Positions 45,356-54,188 are shown, numbered from the stretch's first letter. The stretch is DNA of 64,000 bases from Thalassospira povalilytica (GCF_002844235.1 NZ_PGTS01000003.1:592125-656124), one strand, 5' to 3'. A program made the numbers and translations. The notes: a model not told the origin generated them from the sequence alone.

Positions 45356-46222
45356 CTAGCGGCGGAATACGATGGTTTTGTGATCGTTGCGGAACACGCG
45401 ATGTTCGCAATGCATCTGAATGGCGCGGGAAAATACGACCGATTCAATATCACGACCGATTTCGACCATGTCATCAGCGGTCATGGTATGATCAACACGT
45501 TCGACAGCCTGATGAATGATCGGACCTTCGTCGAGGTCTGCGGTCACGTAATGCGCCGTTGCGCCGATCAGTTTCACGCCGCGCGCATGGGCCTGGTGAT
45601 AGGGTTTCGCACCCTTGAAGCTTGGCAGGAACGAGTGATGGATGTTGATGCAACGCCCTTCGAGTTCCTGACAAAGGTCGGTTGAAAGCACCTGCATATA
45701 GCGCGCAAGACCAACCAGATCAGCCTCATATTCCCCGACCAGATCAAGGAGCTTCTGTTCCTGGGTTGCCTTGGTCTCTTTGCTGACCGGCAGGTGATAA
45801 TAGGGGATGCCGTACCATTCGACGATGCCGCGCATGTCTTCATGGTTTGAAACGATGGCCGGGATTTCGATATGCAGGTTGTTGGATGCAACACGGTGCA
45901 GAATATCATTCAGGCAATGGCCGAATTTCGACACCATCAGCAACACTTTGGGTTTGCGATGGAAGTCGTGCAGTTTCCACTGCATCGAGAATTTTTCGGC
46001 AACCGGTGCAAATTTTTCTGCAAATTCGGAATCCGTGCGCAAGGCGCGACCAGCTTCAAATTTGACACGCATGAAGAAGCGTTTGCTAATGGGGTCACCA
46101 AACTGTTCAAGTTTGGTCACGAACGCGCCTTCGTCGGCAAGGAAGCTTGAAACGCTTGCGACAATCCCGAAGGTATCGGGGCATGTGATGGTCAGAATAA
46201 AGGTTTTGGCGAGTTCGGACAT
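45356..46222 (-). CDS. purU: Formyltetrahydrofolate deformylase
   Basis: PurU hydrolyses 10-formyl-THF to formate and THF, balancing one-carbon pools. The 288-residue protein has an N-terminal ACT domain (TFILTITCPDTFGIVASVSSFLADEGAFV) and a formyltransferase-like core (MVSKFGHCLNDILH, INIHHSFLPSFKGAKPYHQA, LIGATAHYVTADLDEGPIIHQ) with catalytic Asn/His/Asp-type residues. It is monocistronic with its own terminator. Confidence 0.95.
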   Translation of the reverse strand: MSELAKTFILTITCPDTFGIVASVSSFLADEGAFVTKLEQFGDPISKRFFMRVKFEAGRALRTDSEFAEKFAPVAEKFSMQWKLHDFHRKPKVLLMVSKFGHCLNDILHRVASNNLHIEIPAIVSNHEDMRGIVEWYGIPYYHLPVSKETKATQEQKLLDLVGEYEADLVGLARYMQVLSTDLCQELEGRCINIHHSFLPSFKGAKPYHQAHARGVKLIGATAHYVTADLDEGPIIHQAVERVDHTMTADDMVEIGRDIESVVFSRAIQMHCEHRVFRNDHKTIVFRR

Positions 46223-46535
46223 TTCCGCGGCTGCTTTCTTTCTTGAATTTGTTTACCCCGCCGATATAGCGGCGATCAAACGTCCTGCCAACCCGGAAAT
46301 GGCGGATTTCCGCCTATGCCAAACCTGCCAGAACAAAAACGCATAGCCGATAAAGGACTGGACTTTATCAACGCTTGTGCCAAGAATTCCGCTGCTTGTC
46401 ATGAATGGGGTACATGTTGTCCGCAATTTCGGTTATGCAGTGCCCTTTGGGGCTGCCCCTGAAACCAGAACAGCAAATGCATCATGCCGCAGCATCCGGG
46501 GGGAGATGCGGCACTATATGCCAAGAGGCGTTTCA
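46223..46535. other. 313-base region between divergent purU and second trkH
   Basis: No small gene is convincing. Near the right end, TGCCGCA (46484-46490) pairs with TGCGGCA (46507-46513), and the second arm covers an in-frame ATG at 46506. Ribosome-site-like GGGGGGAG and AAGAGG lie before the two candidate trkH starts. Confidence 0.4.
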
Positions 46536-47984
46536 TTGATTGATTTCCGTCCTATTCTTTTCATTGTCGGCATTTTGTTGTGCACGCTTTCCATAGGCAT
46601 GTTCGTGCCGGCACTGGTTGACCTTTATTACGGTCAGTCGGACTGGATCGTGTTTTCCGCGGCATCATTCGTTTCGCTGTTTGTCGGCGGTGCATTGATC
46701 ATGATGAACCGGATGGACAATCTGAAGATCAATTCGCGTCAGGCTTTCATCCTGACGACCTTGAGCTGGGTGGTTCTGACGGCGGCATCTGCGCTGCCCT
46801 TTGCCTTTTCCGACCTTGATATGTCCTATACCGATGCGTTTTTCGAAGCGATGTCGGGAATCTCGACCACCGGGTCGACCGTTATTGTCGGGCTTGATAC
46901 GGCCCCGCCGGGAATTTTGTTGTGGCGCGCATTGTTGCAGTGGCTCGGCGGGATCGGGATCATTGTGATGGCGATTGCCGTCATGCCGATGCTGCGCGTT
47001 GGCGGGATGCAGCTTTTCCGTATGGAAAACTCCGACAAGTCGGACAAGGCATTCCCACGCGCGACCCAGATCGCCATGGGCATCGCCATGCTGTATCTGA
47101 GTTTCACAGCACTTTGGGCGATCCTGTTGTGGTGGGCGGGCATGACGCCGTTTGATGCGATTGCCCATGCCATGACCACGATTGCCACAGGCGGTTTTTC
47201 GACCAAGGATGCATCGGTCGGGCATTTCGACAGCGCCGCAATTGACGTCATCATCACGCTTGGCATGGCGACGGGTGCATTGCCATTCATTCTGTATTTG
47301 CAGATGTTGCGCGGGCAGGGCAATGCACTTTTCCGCGACAGTCAGGTCCGTTGGTTCTTGACCATTGCCGTTTCGATCATTGTCGGATTGGCGTTCTGGC
47401 ATTCGGAAACCAATGGTGTGCCGTTCCTTCATGCCTTGCGCTATACATCATTCAACATTGTGTCGGTGATGACCGGAACGGGTTATGCGACGACCGATTA
47501 CGGCCTTTGGGGGCCATTCGCGGTAACGGTGTTCTTCTTTGTGATGTTTGTCGGGGGCTGTGCAGGGTCGACGACCTGCGGGGTCAAGATCTTCCGTCTT
47601 CAGGTGCTTTATGAGATCGCCAAAATTCAGTTGTCGCACATGTTGCGGCCGCACGGGGTGTTCATTGCCTATTACAACCGCAAACCACTTTCCGAAGATG
47701 TTACAGAATCTGTTTTGAGCTTCTTCTTCCTGTTTGTGTTCTGCTTTGTTGTGTTGGCAGCGGCCCTTGGGGCGATGGGGCTGGACTTCATTACAGCGGT
47801 TTCCAGTGCCGGCACGGCCATTGCCAATGTTGGTCCGGGCCTTGGCCCGATTGTCGGGCCATCGGGGAACTTTGCGACCCTCCCGGACGGGGCAAAATGG
47901 TTGATGTCGATCGGGATGCTGATCGGGCGCCTGGAAGTCTTTACGGTCTTGGTTCTGTTGTTCCCGGCCTTCTGGCGCGACTGA
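46536..47984 (+). CDS. trkH: Trk-type potassium transporter membrane subunit TrkH (second copy)
   Basis: This copy resembles the one at 40494 along its length, so the two are paralogues. The 482-residue protein has filter signatures SGISTTGSTVI, IATGGFST, GTGYATTDYG and ANVGPGLGPIVG. I chose the TTG at 46536, behind AAGAGG and giving the family length; an ATG at 46506 is the main alternative. No trkA is nearby. Two copies may differ in K+ affinity or regulation. Confidence 0.9.
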   Translation: MIDFRPILFIVGILLCTLSIGMFVPALVDLYYGQSDWIVFSAASFVSLFVGGALIMMNRMDNLKINSRQAFILTTLSWVVLTAASALPFAFSDLDMSYTDAFFEAMSGISTTGSTVIVGLDTAPPGILLWRALLQWLGGIGIIVMAIAVMPMLRVGGMQLFRMENSDKSDKAFPRATQIAMGIAMLYLSFTALWAILLWWAGMTPFDAIAHAMTTIATGGFSTKDASVGHFDSAAIDVIITLGMATGALPFILYLQMLRGQGNALFRDSQVRWFLTIAVSIIVGLAFWHSETNGVPFLHALRYTSFNIVSVMTGTGYATTDYGLWGPFAVTVFFFVMFVGGCAGSTTCGVKIFRLQVLYEIAKIQLSHMLRPHGVFIAYYNRKPLSEDVTESVLSFFFLFVFCFVVLAAALGAMGLDFITAVSSAGTAIANVGPGLGPIVGPSGNFATLPDGAKWLMSIGMLIGRLEVFTVLVLLFPAFWRD

Positions 47985-48011
47985 TCGATCGTCCTTTGTT
48001 CGATGATTTTA

Positions 48012-48044
48012 AACACCCGCAGGTATCGCGCCTGCGGGTGTTTT
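48012..48044 (+). terminator. Terminator after second trkH
   Basis: AACACCCGCAGG pairs with CCTGCGGGTGTT, followed by a T run. Confidence 0.85.
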
Positions 48045-48064
48045 GATTCGGGCCTGTTGACGAA

Positions 48065-48107
48065 TTAGGACAATTGACCTAATCTTTGAAATAGGACATA
48101 TGTCCTA
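48065..48107. promoter_or_regulatory. Twin palindromic operators upstream of tetR-family gene
   Basis: TAGGACATATGTCCTA (48092-48107) is a perfect 16-base palindrome. TTAGGACAATTGACCTAA (48065-48082) is the same half-site, AGGNCA-like, with a central mismatch. Both lie 25-65 bases before the regulator start, as expected for self-repression. Confidence 0.75.
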
Positions 48108-48130
48108 GCCGTTCAAAAGCAGGGAAAGCA

Positions 48131-48712
48131 ATGTCAACGCGCGATCGGATCATCGAGACAGCAGATCGTCTTTTTTATCAGCAAGGGTTCGAAGCAACTT
48201 CCTTTGCCGATATCGCAAGTGCGGTTGGTATTTCACGGGGCAATTTTTACCATCACTTCAAAACCAAGGATGACATCCTTGATGCAGTGATCAATCAGCG
48301 CCTGGCGAATACCGAACAGATGCTTGACCACTGGGAAGTCACTGGCAACGACCCGGCTGAGCGTATCCGAAGCTTTATCCATATCCTGATCGTCAATGGT
48401 GAGAAGATCCGAAAGTTCGGCTGCCCGGTTGGCACCCTGTCATCGGAGCTGGCAAAGCTTAACCATTCGGCGCAAAGCGATGCCGCCGGGTTATTTACCC
48501 TGTTTCGGACCTGGTTGGGCCGGCAGTTTTCGGCCCTTGGCTTTGGCGCCAAATCCGATGGATTGGCAATGCATATTCTTGGGCGCAGTCAAGGTGTCGC
48601 CACCCTTGCAAACGCCTTTGACGACAAAGGGTTTCTTCAAAGTGAAGTGACGCTGATGTGTGACTGGCTTGATGGCCAGATCGCCGATCTCAACAGATCT
48701 GCTCAATCGTGA
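48131..48712 (+). CDS. TetR/AcrR family transcriptional regulator
   Basis: This 193-residue protein has an N-terminal helix-turn-helix (RDRIIETADRLFYQQGFEATSFADIASAVGISRGNFYHHFKTKDDIL) and a C-terminal ligand domain with GCPVGTLSSELAK, typical of a TetR subgroup. The operators just upstream suggest autorepression. The next two genes lie close behind (15 and 3 bases), so they are probably in the same operon. The ligand is unknown. Confidence 0.93.
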   Translation: MSTRDRIIETADRLFYQQGFEATSFADIASAVGISRGNFYHHFKTKDDILDAVINQRLANTEQMLDHWEVTGNDPAERIRSFIHILIVNGEKIRKFGCPVGTLSSELAKLNHSAQSDAAGLFTLFRTWLGRQFSALGFGAKSDGLAMHILGRSQGVATLANAFDDKGFLQSEVTLMCDWLDGQIADLNRSAQS

Positions 48713-48727
48713 ACAGGGAATGCAAAG

Positions 48728-49015
48728 ATGTTTGTCGTATTGCTTAAATTTGCGGAAAACCGCAGCCGTGCCGGAGAATTTATGGACGGTCATAAATCCT
48801 GGATCCAGAAGGGATTGGCGGACAGCGTGTTTCTGGTTGTCGGAAGTTTACAGCCCAATTTGGGTGGCGCGGTTCTTGCCCATGGCGTCACGCGTGAAGA
48901 TCTTCAGGTCCGGGTCGATCAGGATCCGTTTGTGATTGAAGGCATCGTATCGGCAGAAATCATTGAAATTGCGCCCGGGCAGACCGATCCGCGGCTTGAA
49001 TTTTTAAAGGCGTGA
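48728..49015 (+). CDS. YciI-like protein
   Basis: The 95-residue protein has the YCII-related fold pattern: MFVVLLKFAENRSRAGEFMDGHKSWIQKGLADSVFLVVGSLQPNLGGAVLAHG, with conserved His 22 and Asp, then DPFVIEGIVSAEIIEI. These proteins are small dimeric enzymes or binding modules related to EthD. It lies between tetR and tag, probably in one operon. Confidence 0.85.
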   Translation: MFVVLLKFAENRSRAGEFMDGHKSWIQKGLADSVFLVVGSLQPNLGGAVLAHGVTREDLQVRVDQDPFVIEGIVSAEIIEIAPGQTDPRLEFLKA

Positions 49016-49018
49016 GCA

Positions 49019-49627
49019 ATGGACAGGATTGTGATCGGGCCGGACGGGAAATGCCGGTGTTCATGGTGTGATGCAGCACCGGAATTCAACACATATCATG
49101 ATACCGAATGGGGATTTCCGGTTACGGATGATCGACGTCTGTTCGAAAAGATCTGTCTGGAGGGTTTCCAGTCGGGACTGAGTTGGCGCACCATTTTGTC
49201 AAAGCGCGAAAATTTCAGAGCCGCCTTTGCGGATTTTGATTTTCATCGTGTTGTGCAGTTTGATGAAACGGACATAGCGCGTCTTTTGCAAGATGCAGGG
49301 ATCATTCGCCATCGCGGCAAGATCGAGGCAACGATCAATAACGCACAGCGTGCCTGTGAAATGGTCGAACGCGAAGGATCGCTTGCCGCCTATTTCTGGC
49401 GATTTGAACCGGACCCGACGGAAATCGCGACCCCGCAGACAATGTCGACATCTCCGACATCGGTGGCCTTGTCAAAAGACTTGAAAAAACGGGGTTGGAA
49501 ATTTGTCGGACCGACAACCGTTTTTGCCTTCATGCAGGCAATGGGGTTGGTCAATGACCATGCGAAGGGCTGTTTTTTGAGGCCGAAAATCGAAGACATC
49601 CGCAAGTCATTCGTGCGTCCGCTTTAG
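49019..49627 (+). CDS. tag: DNA-3-methyladenine glycosylase I
   Basis: Tag removes 3-methyladenine from DNA. The 202-residue protein shows CRCSWCDAAPEFNTYHDTEWGFPV with zinc ligands, LFEKICLEGFQSGLSWRTILSKRENFR, and the C-terminal MQAMGLVNDHAKGCFLR with the remaining ligands His and Cys. It starts with ATG at 49019, three bases after the YciI gene stop. Confidence 0.95.
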   Translation: MDRIVIGPDGKCRCSWCDAAPEFNTYHDTEWGFPVTDDRRLFEKICLEGFQSGLSWRTILSKRENFRAAFADFDFHRVVQFDETDIARLLQDAGIIRHRGKIEATINNAQRACEMVEREGSLAAYFWRFEPDPTEIATPQTMSTSPTSVALSKDLKKRGWKFVGPTTVFAFMQAMGLVNDHAKGCFLRPKIEDIRKSFVRPL

Positions 49628-49667
49628 GATGGAACACTGATCAGGCAGACCCAGAATCTGTTCCGAT

Positions 49668-49702
49668 AAAAAGACACCCCTTGCCCGGGGGGAGCAAGGG
49701 GT
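49668..49702 (-). terminator. Hairpin terminator in tag/kinase gap
   Basis: ACCCCTTGC pairs with GCAAGGGGT; on the minus strand a T run follows after three bases. It could end a leftward transcript from the palindrome promoter, or terminate kinase messages. Confidence 0.5.
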
Positions 49703-49962
49703 TGAGGGTCAGGGACCGTTTGAATGGCCCCTCGATGATAATCCGGCAAGGATTATTCGGCTGTCTGATCGTTTCTATCAACCGCAAGGCGCGTCTATTT
49801 CAAAAATCAACGCTTTTGGGATCTTCTTGCAGGTGATTGACCGATCAGGGAAATCAATCAGGCGATACCGAGCCTTGGGTCAGGAGCGGATCGGGGATCG
49901 GGATTTCGGCCCGGCATCGCCTTGAAGACAAGGTGCCAAAGATCATTCCCAAGATAAAATTG

Positions 49963-49998
49963 AATATAAAAAATGTTTTGATAGATTTAAACTATCAA
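49963..49998 (-). promoter_or_regulatory. OxyR-like palindrome over a minus-strand promoter
   Basis: TTGATAG-ATTTAAA-CTATCAA (49978-49998) fits the OxyR half-site rule ATAGNTNNNANCTAT exactly. On the minus strand a TATATT -10 (49968 to 49963) lies 17 bases from a TTTAAA -35 in the middle of the palindrome. Confidence 0.4.
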
Positions 49999-50031
49999 TA
50001 TGACGCATTGCGATAGGGCAATGCAGCAAAA

Positions 50032-51516
50032 TCAGGTGATTATCGGCAGTTTTACACCGAAAACAGCGCCGTCCGGGCCTGTTGCAACGAGGCGAAGTTC
50101 GCCATTATGTGTGCTTATCAACTCCCGCGCGATGGCAAGCCCCAAGCCGGTGCCGCCTTTGCGACCACTTCCGGCAAAGGGAACGAACAGATTTTTGATC
50201 GCCTTTTCGGGCAGTCCGGGGCCATTATCCTTGATCAGAACATCAATGAAACTGCGCGATTGATCCGATTCGTCGCTTGTTTTTCCGGCAATCGGATTTG
50301 ACCATGTGACAGTAACGATGTCTGCCCCCGCTTCGAGCGGGTTGCGGATCAGGTTGCTGAAGGCGCGAAACAGCATGTCATAATCTGCCTCAAGCATTAC
50401 ATCGTCGGGCAAATCGATGTCGATGCGCGCGGTGCAGGGTTCGTCTTTATCGCCAAGATCACGACCAGCGGCCCCATCCATCAGGTTTTCCGATTTCTGC
50501 AACAGAATCTGATCGCGGATCTCCTCGATCAGCTCAATCAGCGTGAATTTCGCCAGATCACGAGGTGCCGGGGTTTCGCGGGCAAAGGACAATGTTTGCT
50601 CGCTGATATAAACCGCGCGCTCCATCGAAGACAGCAGTCGGGGCACAACTGCGCGGACTTCGTCATCCTGACTTTTGGCGAGCTGTTCGGTCATCAGCAT
50701 CGATGTCGCCAGTGCATTGCGCAAATCATGACTGATTTTGGTGGCCGCCGTTCCCAAAGCAGCCAGACGTCGGCGCTGATTGAGCATCGCCTGGATGTCT
50801 TGCTGCATGATGGCCAGCTCCTGACGGGCGACACCGATTTCATCATCGCGCAGACCCGGTGTGATCAGCGATGATTTGTCCTGGGGATTTTCGCGAAACC
50901 GGATCATGTCATGTGTCAGTGTGCGCATTGGACGCACCAGCAACCGATTGAGGGCAAAATAGACCAGACCAGCCGTAAAGAACGAAATCATCAGCGACAG
51001 GCCAAACACCCGCCAGCCAAAATTGCGCATTGCCTTGGTCAGTGCTTTTTCATGAACCAGAATTTCAATTTCGAAATCCGGTGCCATTGACGGCATACCG
51101 ATGACACGCAGCATGCGGTCTTCGGTTTGTGCCAAGGTTGCCAAGCCTTCCATTACCGCCATCGGGATGGAAAAGTTGGTCAGATTGACGTTCTTGTCGA
51201 CCTTGGCGGGCATGTCATCGCGTTGCAAAAGAAGCTTGCGGTCTTCGCGGCGCAGAATGACGGCCTCAATCCCGGCATTTGACAGCAGTTCCTTTTCAAG
51301 ATCATCGGGGATCATCTGATCGGGGGTTGCTTCAAGCGCCAGTGCCGCGAGATAGCCGGAATCAAGATGTGCCTTAAGCCAGTCGACCCTGAACCGCGCA
51401 ACGGACGGGGCAAAGACAAAGACCTCTGCAAGCATCACAAAACTGACCGTCAGCACCAGCAGGCGTGCGGAAAGCGATTTGGCCCATGGGGGCAATTTAA
51501 GATGCGGCCGTTCCAT
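50032..51516 (-). CDS. Membrane sensor histidine kinase with HAMP domain
   Basis: The 494-residue protein has a signal-anchor (LLVLTVSFVMLAEVFVFAPSVA), a periplasmic sensor, a second helix (VFGLSLMISFFTAGLVYFAL), a HAMP domain (VRPMRTLTHDMIRFRENP), an H-box (AATKISHDLRNALATSMLMTEQLA), N-box (FRAFSNLIRNPLEAGAD; the usual N-N pattern is altered), G1 (IKDNGPGLPEKAIKNLF) and G2 (GRKGGTGLGLAIARELI). No response regulator gene is adjacent, so the partner is elsewhere. There is no clear ribosome site before the ATG. Confidence 0.9.
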   Translation of the reverse strand: MERPHLKLPPWAKSLSARLLVLTVSFVMLAEVFVFAPSVARFRVDWLKAHLDSGYLAALALEATPDQMIPDDLEKELLSNAGIEAVILRREDRKLLLQRDDMPAKVDKNVNLTNFSIPMAVMEGLATLAQTEDRMLRVIGMPSMAPDFEIEILVHEKALTKAMRNFGWRVFGLSLMISFFTAGLVYFALNRLLVRPMRTLTHDMIRFRENPQDKSSLITPGLRDDEIGVARQELAIMQQDIQAMLNQRRRLAALGTAATKISHDLRNALATSMLMTEQLAKSQDDEVRAVVPRLLSSMERAVYISEQTLSFARETPAPRDLAKFTLIELIEEIRDQILLQKSENLMDGAAGRDLGDKDEPCTARIDIDLPDDVMLEADYDMLFRAFSNLIRNPLEAGADIVTVTWSNPIAGKTSDESDQSRSFIDVLIKDNGPGLPEKAIKNLFVPFAGSGRKGGTGLGLAIARELISTHNGELRLVATGPDGAVFGVKLPIIT

Positions 51517-51591
51517 AAGGAGATGTTAGTCAGAGACCGTCAAAAAAGTACAGCGCTACAAAAGCTTGTTTGTCCTGAGGACACCGGGCAT

Positions 51592-53019
51592 TTAGCCAAG
51601 CTTGAGGAGGAAGCGAACAATTTTTCGGGTTTTTTCGCTAAACAGGCTGGGAGTGTACCAGGCACCGGCAACCCGTTTGGACAATTCACCAATGGTCGGA
51701 TAAGGCGCGATCATGCCGGCAATCGCCCCGATTTTCATTTTCTGTGAAATCGCGAATGACCAGAGCCCGATCAGCTCGCCGGCCTGACGGCCAACGATCC
51801 CGGCACCCAGAATGCGGCCTTTTGCGGTTGTGACGACCTTGATGAAACCGGTTGTTTCTGCCTCGGCCCGGGCGCGATCATTTTCGGCATAATCCCATCG
51901 GACAACCCGGATACTGTCACCATATTTGGCACGCGCTGCGGTCTCGGTCATGCCAGCCTGGGCAAGTTCGGGCTGGGTATAGGTCACCCAGGGAACCGCA
52001 TTGTAATTGACCTTGGCCGGGAGTTTGAACAAGGCATTTCGAATGACAATTCCAGCATCATATCCCGCCATATGGGTAAATTGCAGACCACCGGTTACGT
52101 CGCCAATCGCAAAAATCTTGCGGTTCGAGCTTCGCAGGCGTTCATCAACGATGATACCGGTTCGTTCATATTCAACACCTGCCTGCTCAAGGCCCAGATT
52201 TTCAACATTCGGCTTGCGTCCAGTGGCTAGCAGAAGGTGGCTGCCCTCAAGCGTGATTTCGATGCCGTCATGCTCAATGATGACACGAACATTGTCACCG
52301 TTTGACTGGACTTCCTTGGTTTTGCTGCCTTCATACAGGGTGATGCCGCTGGATTTGATATTGTCACGGACCACAGACACCATGTCTGCATCGTCTTTTG
52401 GCAGAATGGACATCATTTCAATGATGGTCACCTTGGCGCCAAGTTGCTGATGGGCCTGCGCCATTTCGAGTCCGATCGGACCGCCACCAATGACAATCAG
52501 ATGTTCCGGGCAAACACGGTTTTCAAAAATATTCTCGTTGGTGAAATAGGGAACGGCATCAAGGCCGGGGATCGGGGGCACTGCTGCGCGCGATCCGGTT
52601 GCGATGACAAAACGCTTCGCCTTGATTGTGCTGTCACCTGCAACAAGGGTGTCGGGGGCTGTGAATTTTCCTTCTGCCTGTATGACATCGCAGCCCAGTT
52701 CTTCAAATCGTTCAACCGAATCATGGGGCGCAATGCCCGAAATTACCGAATGAACATGATCGATTGCCTGATCGAAATTGACGCTTACCGGGCCGGTTGA
52801 AATGCCAAACCGCGAAGCTTTACGTGCATTTTCGGCAGCATGACCCGCCGCCAGAAGGGCCTTGGAGGGCACGCAACCGGTATTCAGGCAGTCACCGCCC
52901 ATTTTGCCCTTTTCAACCAGAACAACCTTGGCCCCCATCTGAACGGCCCCCGCCGCAACCGAAAGACCGCCAGACCCGGCACCAATGACGCAGATGTCGG
53001 TTTTGATCAATTTACTCAT
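51592..53019 (-). CDS. Pyridine nucleotide-disulfide oxidoreductase, mercuric reductase/dihydrolipoamide dehydrogenase-like
   Basis: The 475-residue flavoprotein has the FAD motif VIGAGSGGLSVA, the redox-active disulfide GGDCLNTGCVPSK, the NAD motif VIGGGPIGLEMAQ, and the second FAD block IFAIGDVTGG. The C-terminal dimer domain has the HPT-like loop replaced (IAPYPTIGELSK). Its ATG overlaps the end of the preceding TVP38 gene by eight bases. In some bacteria TVP38 and this flavoprotein are one fused protein, so they probably act together in a membrane redox step; the substrate is unknown. Confidence 0.9.
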   Translation of the reverse strand: MSKLIKTDICVIGAGSGGLSVAAGAVQMGAKVVLVEKGKMGGDCLNTGCVPSKALLAAGHAAENARKASRFGISTGPVSVNFDQAIDHVHSVISGIAPHDSVERFEELGCDVIQAEGKFTAPDTLVAGDSTIKAKRFVIATGSRAAVPPIPGLDAVPYFTNENIFENRVCPEHLIVIGGGPIGLEMAQAHQQLGAKVTIIEMMSILPKDDADMVSVVRDNIKSSGITLYEGSKTKEVQSNGDNVRVIIEHDGIEITLEGSHLLLATGRKPNVENLGLEQAGVEYERTGIIVDERLRSSNRKIFAIGDVTGGLQFTHMAGYDAGIVIRNALFKLPAKVNYNAVPWVTYTQPELAQAGMTETAARAKYGDSIRVVRWDYAENDRARAEAETTGFIKVVTTAKGRILGAGIVGRQAGELIGLWSFAISQKMKIGAIAGMIAPYPTIGELSKRVAGAWYTPSLFSEKTRKIVRFLLKLG

Positions 53020-53806
53020 CTGAGCTGGCCTCATTTTTGGATTTGCGAAGTTTCTTATAGGCAACCGGCAGCATCGCCAGAACAGCCAGGCCAATAATCG
53101 GGGTCAGAATTCGAGGCTCGAAAATGACGCCAAGATCGGGTGTCTTGCCCTGGTCAAACAGGGCACCAAGACCGTCGCCGATGGATGCGTAAACAAAGGT
53201 GCCCGGAATGATGCCAAGCAAGGTTCCCATGGCAAAGGAGCGCAATTTTACTCCGAGCAATGCCGGCACCAGATTGACAAGCCAGAACGGGAATATCGGG
53301 ATCAGGCGCAAGACCATCAGATAGCTGAAGGCATTTTCGGAAAAGCCTTTTTCCATTTTCCGAATTGCGCTGCCCGCCTTCTCATGCATGACATCGTAAA
53401 ACGCGTATCGCGCGGCAAGATAAACGATGACAGCGCCAAGGGTCGCGGCAGTGACGACATATGTGGTCCCGAGTACGGCACCAAACAAAAAGCCCCCGGA
53501 AATGGTCAGAACAGATCCAAGCGGCAAGGACAGGGCAACCGCAATCACGTAAATCGCCATAAAGCCCAGAATGCTGAGCACAGGTTTGCTGGTAACGAGT
53601 TCCTGCAACTGGTCGCGATTGTCACGTAACGTGTCAAAGGACAGCAAATCCAGAAGGCCGCTGCTCCAGGCGGCAAGCAGGCCGCAAATCAGAACCACAA
53701 GTGGCAGCAACCTGCGCCAAAGCGGTTTGCGCGCAGCCTGATTCTGATCTGTATGTTCTGTTTTGTGGTCGGACACTGTTGGCGCCGCTGAACTGGTTTT
53801 GGTCAT
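53012..53806 (-). CDS. TVP38/TMEM64 (DedA-related) membrane protein
   Basis: The 264-residue protein has several membrane segments and the family motif FGAVLGTTYVVTAATLGAVIVYLAARY, with VLRLIPIFPFWLVNLVPALLGV and GTLLGIIPGTFVYASIGDGLG. Proteins of this family may move lipids or support membrane redox. The ATG at 53806 follows AAGAGCG. It overlaps the flavoprotein start. Confidence 0.9.
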   Translation of the reverse strand: MTKTSSAAPTVSDHKTEHTDQNQAARKPLWRRLLPLVVLICGLLAAWSSGLLDLLSFDTLRDNRDQLQELVTSKPVLSILGFMAIYVIAVALSLPLGSVLTISGGFLFGAVLGTTYVVTAATLGAVIVYLAARYAFYDVMHEKAGSAIRKMEKGFSENAFSYLMVLRLIPIFPFWLVNLVPALLGVKLRSFAMGTLLGIIPGTFVYASIGDGLGALFDQGKTPDLGVIFEPRILTPIIGLAVLAMLPVAYKKLRKSKNEASSDE

Positions 53807-54042
53807 ATAATTCACGCTCTTGCATGGATCTGGTGACGGGGTGAAGAGCAAAACCCGATAAACAGGATTGCATTAATTTCGGCAAGATTAGAGCGAATTT
53901 TCCAAAGAAGCTTATGAACTGCTTTCACCATTGCGTGAGGAAATCGCGATCACCGACAAAGCATCAATCCAGACAAAGCTGCGCAGAAATCCTGATGGTC
54001 TGGTGCTTGACGTCGGGGAAATCTGGACGTATCGTCTGCGCA

Positions 54043-54095
54043 TCGTGGGATTTGTCGACCGGCTTGCGGCCACGTAAAAAATCGCTAAAGAGGGG
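54043..54095 (+). ncRNA. SAM-II riboswitch
   Basis: The core reads GTGGGATTTG, then CCGGCTTGCGGCCACGT, an A run and ATCGCTAAAGAGG. GTGG pairs with CCAC as P1, and the AAA and GCTAAAG strands form the pseudoknot region, as in SAM-II aptamers found before alphaproteobacterial metZ and metA. A terminator follows 14 bases later. It should turn metZ off when SAM is high. Confidence 0.85.
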
Positions 54096-54109
54096 TAAAA
54101 CGGCTTCGG

Positions 54110-54142
54110 CCCTGACCCATTCATGCCGGTCAGGGTTTTTTT
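54110..54142 (+). terminator. Terminator of the SAM-II leader
   Basis: CCCTGACC pairs with GGTCAGGG, followed by seven T. It lies between the SAM-II aptamer and the metZ start and could be the riboswitch expression platform. A further hairpin, CCCGAA with TTCGGG, lies at 54147-54170 before the ribosome site. Confidence 0.8.
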
Positions 54143-54188
54143 GTGCCCGAAACGCACCAATATCTTCGGGCATATTAGGAGCAAGACG

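Larger units (their letters stand above)
49628..50031. other. 404-base gap with a hairpin and an OxyR-like palindrome
   Basis: Between tag (plus) and a histidine kinase gene (minus) there is no gene I can support. The gap holds a hairpin at 49676-49702 and an ATAG-N7-CTAT palindrome at 49978-49998; between them there could be a short minus-strand transcript. Confidence 0.5.
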
